From Chloroflexia bacterium (GTDB lineage: Bacteria; Chloroflexota; Chloroflexia; Thermomicrobiales; CFX8), in assembly GCA_013696045.1 (NCBI GenBank), contig JACCZH010000231.1, positions 1-12,279 on the forward strand: 12,279 nucleotides of DNA. Direction: 5' to 3'. Each line of letters begins with the position of its first letter. Position 1 is the first letter of the stretch. The notes below the pieces were generated by a model that made no database searches, was not told the DNA's origin, and saw only the letters and a program-made list of their open reading frames with translations. Positions 1 to 5,690 of this stretch are shown in pieces. Both the position numbers and the translations under genes were made by a program.

Positions 1-29
1 ACATGTCGTGGCGATGTAGACTCGGGCAT
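1..29 (-). CDS. Possible start of a further gene running off the left edge (partial)
   Basis: On the minus strand an ATG at 27-29 opens a frame that stays open to the window edge (MPESTSPRH, nine codons). It is preceded by AGAGAGG at 37-43 with 7 nt spacing, which is a reasonable ribosome-binding site. It lies about 85 bp downstream of the ruvA stop in the same direction, so it could be the next gene of that operon. ruvB often follows ruvA, but nine residues do not identify anything. The call rests only on start, ribosome-binding site and context and may be chance. Confidence 0.22.
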
Positions 30-30
30 C

Positions 31-40
31 GAGGCGCCTC
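31..40. repeat. Ten-base perfect palindrome GAGGCGCCTC
   Basis: A perfect palindrome lies in the 113-bp stretch downstream of ruvA, between the ruvA stop and a possible minus-strand ATG at 27-29. It overlaps the candidate ribosome-binding site of that start. Nothing else was found in 1-113: no terminator with a T-run and no RNA gene. Confidence 0.3.
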
Positions 41-113
41 TCTGCTATGGACGGATTCAACACCCAGTCCAATACCAGATCGGTGCCTCGTTGTCACTCG
101 TGAATAATCCGGG

Positions 114-692
114 CTAGTTGCGCGACAGTTGCTGCAATGCGGCATACACACGTTCCTCAACGCTGAGACCCGATCGCCCTTCCACAGCGGCGAGACCTTC
201 GCGCGCCTCCGAGGTTGAATATCCAAGCGCTTCGAGCGCGTCGATGGCGTCGCGGTCTGTGCTATCAGCCGATAACCCCGTACCGGGAATCGTGTCGGGG
301 AGTTTCCGTTTCAGATCAAAGACAATCCGCCCGGCCGTTACTTTACCGACGCCCGGTACCCGCGACAGGTAGGCGGTGTCCTCGTTGGCGATTGCCTTAT
401 ATAGAACCGACGGCTGATCGAACGAGAGTAAGCTCAGCGCCACCCGAGGTCCAACACCATTCACGCCCAGCAGAAGCTGAAACAACTGTAGCTCCGCGTC
501 GCTGCTGAAGCCATACAGGGTCAAGGCGTCTTCACGGACGGCCAGATGAGTGCGCAACTCGATCGAGTCTCCGACCGCCAACGGAGATAGCGTGTGCCCG
601 GACGAATATACCCGCACCATGAATCCGTGCAGATCAACGACAACAGCCGTTTCCTCAAGAACCGTCACAATCCCGCGCACCCCAGCGATCAT
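114..692 (-). CDS. ruvA: Holliday junction branch migration complex subunit RuvA
   Basis: RuvA binds four-way DNA junctions as a tetramer and loads the RuvB motor for branch migration during recombination and fork repair in the cytoplasm. The 192-residue product has the family's usual length and order. The OB-fold domain is at about 1-62, beginning MIAGVRG. Domain II carries two helix-hairpin-helix motifs, GVNGVGPRVALS (about 76-88) and RVPGVGKVTAGRIV (about 111-124). A linker follows at about 131-145, and the RuvB-contacting domain III covers about 146-192 (DALEALGYS, then an ALQQL end). The ATG start overlaps the stop of the upstream amidohydrolase gene by 4 bp (ATGA), and GGAGGT lies 9 nt upstream, so the start is secure. 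Translational coupling to the upstream gene is likely. No complete ruvB or ruvC is in the window. Confidence 0.97.
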   Translation of the reverse strand: MIAGVRGIVTVLEETAVVVDLHGFMVRVYSSGHTLSPLAVGDSIELRTHLAVREDALTLYGFSSDAELQLFQLLLGVNGVGPRVALSLLSFDQPSVLYKAIANEDTAYLSRVPGVGKVTAGRIVFDLKRKLPDTIPGTGLSADSTDRDAIDALEALGYSTSEAREGLAAVEGRSGLSVEERVYAALQQLSRN

Positions 693-1558
693 CGGCGGGC
701 CACCTCCATGTCCCTGAGACCATACACCCGATCCGCGTTGCCGCCGACTAACGCACTGAATCCAGGTTGACTGCCCATAGTGCGCTCCACACGGCGTAGA
801 AGGCGATCTTGTCGCAGTATCGGATAGTCACTCGCGAACAACACCCTCTCACTGCCAGCCAACGCAGATACCTGCTCAAACACCTGTTGACGGTACAGGT
901 AGGTCGTCGCCGCCGAATCGTAAACGACATTTCGGGTGACGGCATGCACCTCGGGCATCAGTTCGTAAAACGGTAACCCGCCGCCCCAGTGGGCCAGCAC
1001 CACCGGTTGCCGACTGTACTCCGTCAGCCAGGTTACGAGTCGCTCTGGAGTGGATGCGCCTTTGCCAGGGTAATCATGGCCGATAGGTTCGGTCGCATGC
1101 AGCATTACGGGCTTTTCGTGCGCCGCGCAGACCTCCATCAAGCCTTGCATATCCATCGGCTGCCGGAGATCAAACGCCTGCGCGTCCGCGTTCAGCTCGC
1201 CAATCCCTACCGCGCCCATAGCAAAACAGCGCTCGGCCTCGTTAGCGGCATCCGCCGAAGTTGGGACGACAATTCCAAGAAAGGCCAGGCGGTCAGGGGC
1301 GAGTCCGCATGTCTCTGCCATGAAGTCGTTCTGCTCACGACACAGCCCCGGATCCGCCCATGGAAACCCACAGACAATCGACAGGCGCACTCCCGCAAGA
1401 TCCATGCTCTCTATAATGTCGACGGCCGCCGCCAATTTCGCCCGCGGATTTTCGTACAGGTGGCCGAACCAACGGTCCCGGCCGATAAAATGCTGCCTGC
1501 GTTCAATCACATCCGGTGGAAAGAGATGGGTGTGGGCATCCACAACGCGCATTGGCAT
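689..1558 (-). CDS. Amidohydrolase family (TIM-barrel metal-dependent hydrolase), substrate unknown
   Basis: This 289-residue cytoplasmic enzyme belongs to the amidohydrolase_2 (COG2159-like) branch of the metal-dependent hydrolases, which hydrolyse or decarboxylate ring and carboxylate substrates. Visible ligand candidates are in the expected order: DAHTH near the N-terminus (H9, H11), E121 in GIGELNAD, H154 in MLHATEP, H190 in LAHWGGG and D244 in LFASDYP. The C-terminus has the NADRVYGL segment typical of this family. No signal peptide is seen. The first ATG (1558) and a second two codons later are both possible; no strong ribosome-binding site separates them. The gene begins 9 bp after the PP2C gene and its stop overlaps the ruvA start by 4 bp, so the three genes are probably one transcript. 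Nothing in the neighbourhood names a substrate. Confidence 0.88.
   Translation of the reverse strand: MPMRVVDAHTHLFPPDVIERRQHFIGRDRWFGHLYENPRAKLAAAVDIIESMDLAGVRLSIVCGFPWADPGLCREQNDFMAETCGLAPDRLAFLGIVVPTSADAANEAERCFAMGAVGIGELNADAQAFDLRQPMDMQGLMEVCAAHEKPVMLHATEPIGHDYPGKGASTPERLVTWLTEYSRQPVVLAHWGGGLPFYELMPEVHAVTRNVVYDSAATTYLYRQQVFEQVSALAGSERVLFASDYPILRQDRLLRRVERTMGSQPGFSALVGGNADRVYGLRDMEVARR
702..707 (-). promoter_or_regulatory. Ribosome-binding site of ruvA
   Basis: The minus strand reads GGAGGT here, 9 nt before the ruvA ATG (690-692) and inside the 3' end of the amidohydrolase gene. It fixes the ruvA start and supports independent or coupled re-initiation. Confidence 0.75.
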
Positions 1559-1567
1559 GCGTAGGAC

Positions 1568-2443
1568 CTAGGTGAAAAAGAAGATAAAGCCAACAATGGC
1601 AATAAAAATAAGCAAGCCGATCAGCACCAGGACCGGCACCAGCAAACGTGACAGGTCGCGCGGCTCGGCCTCCGGAACCGGAGGCTCGATCACACTCAAC
1701 GGAGCCATCCAGACACAGATAGCGGAGACATTGTCGGAAGACCCGGCGTTCAGCGCCCGTGAGATCAACTCTCTCGAAGCCTCGTCGGGCTCAAATGCGG
1801 ACAGCACCTCACCCATCTCATTCTCTTCAAGAACGTCATGGATGCCGTCTGATGAGAGCAGCAACCGGTCGTCGGGCAGCAGCTTGATTTCAAATATGTC
1901 GACATCAACCCGCTCGCGGTGGCCGATAGCGCGGGTGACGATGTTCTTGTGGGTGCTTCCGCGGGCCTCGTCCTGAGTCATGACGCCCATCCGGACCTGC
2001 TCCGCGACCAGGGAATGGTCGGTCGTCACCTGGTTTAGCCGGCCTGCTCGCATAAGATAGGCGCGGCTGTCTCCCACGTTTCCGACCGTCAGGTCTTCGC
2101 CGCGAATGATTGCGGTGACCAGGGTCGTGCCCATCAGGTTGTGCTCACCTTTAGCCGAACCGTCATCAAAAATGGTCTGGTTGGCGGCACGGTAGGCTTG
2201 CTTGATGAAGAGTACGGGGTCGTCGCTATCGGCTTCGGCGAAACGTTGCACGAGGGTGTCGATCGCAATTTTGGCCGCAACCTCGCCGCGCTCGTGGCCT
2301 CCCATGCCGTCAGCGACTGCGAGAATCACCACATCGCTCTGCTCCACCACTGACTGGTCTGGAGTGTAGACGAGGTCTTCGTTCCGCTCGCGGACGGTGC
2401 CTGGTTCCGACGCGGCGCCTACGATCAGTCGAGTGTCCTCCAC
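1568..2443 (-). CDS. PP2C-family Ser/Thr protein phosphatase with a C-terminal membrane anchor
   Basis: A PPM/PP2C phosphatase removes phosphate from Ser/Thr proteins using two Mn/Mg ions. The 291-residue product has all core motifs: RNED (20-23), DGMGGH (45-50), GDSRAY (124-129), SSDG (197-200) and SSDNVS (235-240). D45, D199 and D237 are the expected metal ligands. After a proline-rich linker (about 253-261) comes one membrane segment (about 267-289), and only about two residues follow it, so the enzyme is tail-anchored with its catalytic domain in the cytoplasm. The catalytic part resembles Stp/PstP phosphatases that oppose PknB-type kinases; PstP itself has a long extracellular domain that is absent here. 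The start is GTG at 2441-2443, with AGAGGAG 10 nt upstream. It is the first gene of the operon leading to ruvA. Partner kinases are not in the window. Confidence 0.93.
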   Translation of the reverse strand: MEDTRLIVGAASEPGTVRERNEDLVYTPDQSVVEQSDVVILAVADGMGGHERGEVAAKIAIDTLVQRFAEADSDDPVLFIKQAYRAANQTIFDDGSAKGEHNLMGTTLVTAIIRGEDLTVGNVGDSRAYLMRAGRLNQVTTDHSLVAEQVRMGVMTQDEARGSTHKNIVTRAIGHRERVDVDIFEIKLLPDDRLLLSSDGIHDVLEENEMGEVLSAFEPDEASRELISRALNAGSSDNVSAICVWMAPLSVIEPPVPEAEPRDLSRLLVPVLVLIGLLIFIAIVGFIFFFT

Positions 2444-2453
2444 GCCAGTGGTT

Positions 2454-2460
2454 CTCCTCT
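2454..2460 (-). promoter_or_regulatory. Ribosome-binding site supporting the GTG start of the PP2C gene
   Basis: The minus strand reads AGAGGAG here, 10 nt before the GTG codon. No ATG lies in a better position, so this site decides the start. Confidence 0.6.
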
Positions 2461-2523
2461 TGCCTAGTGCCGAAGCTACATGTCAACGGACGGGTTCGCG
2501 GCCTGCCACCTCCAACTTTCCGC

Positions 2524-2537
2524 GTATCATACGATAC
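2524..2537. repeat. Inverted repeat in the divergent promoter region (possible operator)
   Basis: GTATC and GATAC form a perfect 5-bp inverted repeat around an ATAC spacer. The repeat contains the candidate -10 hexamer TATGAT of the leftward PP2C promoter, so a protein bound here would block that promoter. No regulator gene is in the window. The repeat is short and could be chance. Confidence 0.35.
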
Positions 2538-2556
2538 TTGGCAGTCGGCTTGTCGA
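2526..2556 (-). promoter_or_regulatory. Candidate sigma-A promoter of the PP2C-amidohydrolase-ruvA operon
   Basis: On the minus strand TCGACA (2551-2556) and TATGAT (2526-2531) resemble -35 and -10 boxes, each one mismatch from consensus. The 19-bp spacer is longer than ideal. A start near 2519 would give a leader of about 75 nt before the GTG codon. Confidence 0.35.
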
Positions 2557-2562
2557 ACGCCT

Positions 2563-2581
2563 GGCGTTACGTACGGACGCC
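2563..2581. repeat. Second inverted repeat between the divergent genes
   Basis: GGCGT (2563-2567) and ACGCC (2577-2581) pair around a 9-nt spacer containing the palindrome TACGTA. It lies just upstream of the candidate rightward promoter. It may be a regulator site or have no function. Confidence 0.25.
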
Positions 2582-2602
2582 AAACGACTTTCAGACGAGG
2601 AG

Positions 2603-2611
2603 TGGTATACA
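2603..2611 (+). promoter_or_regulatory. Candidate extended -10 promoter of the lipoprotein-transporter operon
   Basis: TGGTATACA combines a TGn extension with the -10-like hexamer TATACA. I see no good -35 box at 16-18 bp, as is common for extended -10 promoters. Transcription would begin near 2618, giving about 30 nt of leader before the ATG at 2650. Confidence 0.4.
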
Positions 2612-2649
2612 CTGGGTACGATGCCAGGACGACGGCTAAACAGAAAGAA

Positions 2650-3414
2650 ATGAAACCAGTCATGATACGTCGACTGCTCATTATTCCCGCGCTCCTGCTC
2701 CTTATGCCCTTCTTTGCGGCTTGTTCGCTCTGGGAGGACGACGAGGCAGACGACCCGGTTGTCGAGGAGTCCGCAACTCCGACGCCAACACCTGAACCCT
2801 TAACCGGAGAAACAGTGTTGAGCGGAGCGGCCGAGCAGTGGAGCGCAACCGAGAGCGTCCACTTTCTACTCGACGCTCAGGGCGATACTTTTCTGGACGC
2901 CGACCGCAACATCCGGCTCATCTCCGCCGAGGGAGATCTTGCGCGCCCCGACGCCGTTGAAGCTACGGCAAGGGTGGATGTCACGGTAGCCACAGTGCCT
3001 GTTGAGCTCATCGTGATCGGTGAGGACGCGTATCTCACCAACTTCATAAGCGGCAACTGGGAGCGCGCGCCGGACGATTTCAGCTACAATCCGGCACTGC
3101 TCTTCAACGACACTGACGGACTTGGCCCAATCATGGAAGACATTCAGAATCCTGAGCTGGATGGAACAGAGTCCGTCGACGGACGCAGCGCCCATCGAGT
3201 GACCGGGATTGTGACCGAGGAGCAGATCGACGACATCACAGCCGGCTCGATTTCCGGCGAAAACATTGATGTGACGCTCTGGATCGCGGAGGACAACTTC
3301 GAGGTGCTACGGCTCGTTATCAGCGCGCCACCTATCGAAGACACCGGTGAGACAACCTGGGATCTGACCTTCACGGACCATAATGCGGATGTCGAAATCG
3401 AAGCTCCGATTTAA
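2650..3414 (+). CDS. LppX/LprAFG-family lipoprotein (LprG-like)
   Basis: This is a membrane-attached lipoprotein of the LppX_LprAFG family, whose mycobacterial members hold lipids such as triacylglycerol or phthiocerol dimycocerosates in a hydrophobic pocket and pass them on outside the membrane. From the ATG at 2650 the product has 254 residues. It has a basic start (MIRR), a hydrophobic stretch (about 9-24), and a lipobox-like FAAC that places the lipidated cysteine at 25. An acidic then Pro/Thr-rich linker (about 29-51) and a beta-rich lipid-binding domain (about 55-254) follow. The domain ends in the family-like pattern of VTLWIAED, LRLVIS, TWDLTFTDH and VEIEAP. A second ATG at 2662 is equally possible; neither start has a strong ribosome-binding site. 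The frame is open upstream to 2467, but those residues do not look like protein. The MFS gene follows after 17 bp. The family call rests on pattern resemblance. Confidence 0.85.
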   Translation: MKPVMIRRLLIIPALLLLMPFFAACSLWEDDEADDPVVEESATPTPTPEPLTGETVLSGAAEQWSATESVHFLLDAQGDTFLDADRNIRLISAEGDLARPDAVEATARVDVTVATVPVELIVIGEDAYLTNFISGNWERAPDDFSYNPALLFNDTDGLGPIMEDIQNPELDGTESVDGRSAHRVTGIVTEEQIDDITAGSISGENIDVTLWIAEDNFEVLRLVISAPPIEDTGETTWDLTFTDHNADVEIEAPI

Positions 3415-3431
3415 GGGCGGCTGAGAAACAG

Positions 3432-4967
3432 GTGGAAACATCCTTCCGCGGACAGTACCGCCTCTTGATCCCGGTGCTCGCGGTGGTGTTCATCGCGGCC
3501 CTCGACCTCACGGTCGTAGCGCCAATCCTGCCGTCGATGATTGTTGATCTCGACATTAGCGCCGTTGACGCCGACCGCTATGCCTGGATCGTTCTCTCCT
3601 ACCTGGTCGCCTACACGGTGACTGTGCCAATTACCGGGCGCATCTCCGACTACGCGGGACGCATACCGGTCTTCGGAGCGGCCCTTCTGCTTTTCGTTGT
3701 CGGGTCGGTTGTGGCGGCCTCCGCCGATAGCCTCGGCGTCATGGTTACAGGACGAACACTTCAGGGGCTCGGCGGCGGAGCAATGTTACCGGTGTCGATG
3801 GCGCTGGTGGCCGACGTGATTCCGACCAACAGGCGGGCGGCGGCACTCGGCCTTGTGGCGGCGGTTGACACCTTTGGATGGGTGCTCGGGCCAGTCTGGG
3901 GCGCCGCAATAAATGAGCTTTTCGACTCCTGGCGAGCAGTATTCTGGCTCAACATCCCAATCTGTGCCATTGCCGCTGTGTTTCTCGTCACCGCTGGAAA
4001 GCGATTTCCATCGCGTTCGCAGTCTCAGCTACCTAATTTTGCCAGCGCCGCGCTCGCAGCCATCGGCCTGGTAACAGTAACGCTGGCACTCTCTTCGGGT
4101 AGCGAGGGCGCTGTCGGCCCGGAGCAGGGCGGTGGGCGCCTGGGAGCCTCGTCGAACCCCATGGCGCCCTTCGCCTGGTACCTTCTTGTCCTCGGGTTGA
4201 TATCGCTCATCGCCTTTATCTTCAGCGAGCGACGCTCAAAATCGCCATTACTTCCACTGGAGCTCATCCGCCAACGGATGTTCCAGCTAGCGGCGGCGGC
4301 AAATATTATGGTCGGGGCGGCATTAATCGTGGCAATGGTGAATGCGCCGCTCATCATCGCGCTACTGGCCGACGAGGATAGAGTATCAACCCTTACCGCT
4401 CTCCTCCTCGGTAGTTTCACTCTGACAATGACCGCGGGGGCGCTTACCGGTGGGCGCGTCGTGCACCGCTTCGGAACACGGCCGGTCGCGACAATTGGGC
4501 TCATTATCGGGGCACTGGGGTTCTTCTCGATGTACTCCTGGACCCATGAGCTCGATCTGACGCTGATGTCGATGACCATCGCCGTGGCCGGACTGGGACT
4601 CGGAATCGTTATCGCGCCTCTTGCCGAGAGCGCGATCGCCTCTGCCGGCGTCGCTAATTACGGCTCCGCGTCGGGGCTCGTGCTACTTGCGCGCCTGCTG
4701 GGCATGACCTTCGGCCTTGCGGCGATCACCCGCTACGGGCTCGACCGTCTCGACACAAAAGTGGCGGGAATCGAGGCACTTCCCCCTCAAAGCGGCGAGT
4801 CAACTTCGGCCTATTTCATCCGGCAGCAAGAGTATCTGGATGAGCAGGTTATACCGTTCACGCTTGACGTGATCCACGAGACGTTCCTAATCGCCGGGGT
4901 ACTGTGCCTCGTCACAATTCTGATCGTCAGCCGAATGCGGAGGCGCTCTAACGTTGCAGACGGCTAG
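3432..4967 (+). CDS. MFS transporter, DHA2 (14-helix) family; possible lipid or drug exporter
   Basis: This is a 511-residue proton-driven exporter in the cytoplasmic membrane. The DHA2/EmrB-QacA family is shown by a TM1 acidic residue in ALDLTVVAPILP (23-34), motif A GRISDYAGRIP (69-79), the GRTLQGLGGGAMLP segment (107-120), and the drug-exporter motif C region in TM5 (VLGPVWGAAI, 151-160). Hydrophobic segments are enough for about 14 helices, with a Gly-rich loop near 222-243. The last extracytoplasmic loop (about 437-476) is long, and the final helix appears to extend outward (YFIRQQEYLDEQ leading into the membrane). The GTG start is 17 bp after the lipoprotein stop, with only a weak GGGCGG upstream, so translational coupling is likely. 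The pairing matches lprG-Rv1410c of Mycobacterium, suggesting lipid export, but ordinary drug export cannot be excluded. The 3' end overlaps convergent rpe by 20 bp. Confidence 0.93.
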   Translation: METSFRGQYRLLIPVLAVVFIAALDLTVVAPILPSMIVDLDISAVDADRYAWIVLSYLVAYTVTVPITGRISDYAGRIPVFGAALLLFVVGSVVAASADSLGVMVTGRTLQGLGGGAMLPVSMALVADVIPTNRRAAALGLVAAVDTFGWVLGPVWGAAINELFDSWRAVFWLNIPICAIAAVFLVTAGKRFPSRSQSQLPNFASAALAAIGLVTVTLALSSGSEGAVGPEQGGGRLGASSNPMAPFAWYLLVLGLISLIAFIFSERRSKSPLLPLELIRQRMFQLAAAANIMVGAALIVAMVNAPLIIALLADEDRVSTLTALLLGSFTLTMTAGALTGGRVVHRFGTRPVATIGLIIGALGFFSMYSWTHELDLTLMSMTIAVAGLGLGIVIAPLAESAIASAGVANYGSASGLVLLARLLGMTFGLAAITRYGLDRLDTKVAGIEALPPQSGESTSAYFIRQQEYLDEQVIPFTLDVIHETFLIAGVLCLVTILIVSRMRRRSNVADG

Positions 4968-5640
4968 CGTCGCGAAGTTGAGCGACTGCTTGCTCGACGC
5001 CGCGTTCGTTTTTGAAAACTGCAGATCCAGCCACCAGAACAGTGGCTCCGGCCGCCGCTACCTCGCCAGCATTGGCTGCGCTCACCCCGCCGTCAACCTC
5101 GATCAACGTGTCTATGTTCTGGGTTGAGAGCATCGACTTCAGCTCCATGATCCTGCGCAAGGTCGTCGGGATGAACGTTTGGCCCCCGAAACCGGGGTTC
5201 ACGCTCATGAGCAAGATCAGATCGGAGAACGGTAAGAGTGCACAAGCGGATCGCACTGCTGTCCCAGGATTCAGTGCTAGCCCGGATCGAATCCCACTCT
5301 CGCGGATCATTTGCAGTGCCCGGTGAGGATGCGCCGTTGCTTCAACATGTATGGTCAGGATATCTGCCCCGGCATCCACAAATGCCTGAATATACCGCTC
5401 GGGGCGATCGATCATCAGGTGTACATCCAATGGCAGTTGTGTCGCTTTGCGAATGGATGCCACCACAGGCACTCCGATCGATATATTTGGAACAAAATGC
5501 CCGTCCATGACATCAAGGTGAACAAAGTCGGCTCCCGCACGCTCCAGCGCAGCAAGAGATCCTGCCAGGGTTGTCAGATCACTATCCAGGATCGAGGGAG
5601 CAATTCGCACCACGCCACCATGAATGTCCGCATTCGACAC
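4948..5640 (-). CDS. rpe: Ribulose-phosphate 3-epimerase
   Basis: This enzyme interconverts ribulose 5-phosphate and xylulose 5-phosphate in the pentose phosphate pathway. The 230-residue product is a standard-length (beta/alpha)8 barrel. Family motifs in order are APSILDSD (14-21), HLDVMDGHFVPN (41-52), DVHLMI (72-77), LALNPGT (121-127), MSVNPGFGGQ (145-154) and EVDGGV (181-186). H41, D43, H74 and D183 are the metal ligands, with D43 and D183 acting as acid and base. All are present, so the enzyme should be active. The start codon is GTG (5638-5640), backed by GAGAAGGA 6 nt upstream. It is transcribed alone, back to back with the membrane protein gene, and overlaps the MFS gene tail to tail with no room for a separate terminator. 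Confidence 0.97.
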   Translation of the reverse strand: MSNADIHGGVVRIAPSILDSDLTTLAGSLAALERAGADFVHLDVMDGHFVPNISIGVPVVASIRKATQLPLDVHLMIDRPERYIQAFVDAGADILTIHVEATAHPHRALQMIRESGIRSGLALNPGTAVRSACALLPFSDLILLMSVNPGFGGQTFIPTTLRRIMELKSMLSTQNIDTLIEVDGGVSAANAGEVAAAGATVLVAGSAVFKNERGVEQAVAQLRDASRLQR

Positions 5641-5646
5641 GTTATG

Positions 5647-5654
5647 TCCTTCTC
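5647..5654 (-). promoter_or_regulatory. Ribosome-binding site deciding the GTG start of rpe
   Basis: The minus strand reads GAGAAGGA, 6 nt before the GTG codon, which explains use of GTG here. An in-frame GTG pair lies nine codons downstream but would cut into the first strand of the barrel. Confidence 0.7.
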
Positions 5655-5656
5655 GT

Positions 5657-5683
5657 TTTACACGCCAAAAAGCAATCTATACT
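5657..5683 (+). promoter_or_regulatory. Candidate promoter of the duplicated membrane protein, giving a leaderless transcript
   Basis: TTTACA (5657-5662) and TATACT (5678-5683) resemble -35 and -10 boxes with a short 15-bp spacer; TTTTAC one base earlier gives 16 bp. The expected start point, seven or so bases after the -10 box, falls on the ATG at 5691, and there is no ribosome-binding site before that ATG. The opposite strand has TATAGA at 5676-5681, so the same few bases may also serve as the -10 box for rpe. Confidence 0.4.
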
Positions 5684-5690
5684 CATTGAT

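Noticed and set aside
1..113. Possible RNA gene or terminator downstream of ruvA
   Set aside because: I found no tRNA-like fold, no GC stem with a T-run, and only a ten-base palindrome and a weak partial start.
989..1564. Open frame of 191 codons on the plus strand opposite the amidohydrolase gene
   Set aside because: It is antisense to a gene with full catalytic motifs, has no recognisable domain and no ribosome-binding site. It is a by-product of codon bias on the other strand.
2467..2649. In-frame upstream extension of the lipoprotein gene to an ATG at 2467
   Set aside because: It would put about 61 unlikely residues ahead of a clear signal peptide and lipobox and would cover the divergent promoter region. 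The start at 2650 or 2662 fits a lipoprotein.
4025..4579. Open frame of 184 codons on the minus strand opposite the MFS gene
   Set aside because: It is a low-complexity Ser/Arg/Pro/Ala translation opposite membrane helices, with no domain.
5571..5690. In-frame upstream extension of the duplicated membrane protein gene to 5571
   Set aside because: It would overlap the 5' end of rpe and add residues without membrane or motif character. ATG 5691 or 5742 is more sensible.
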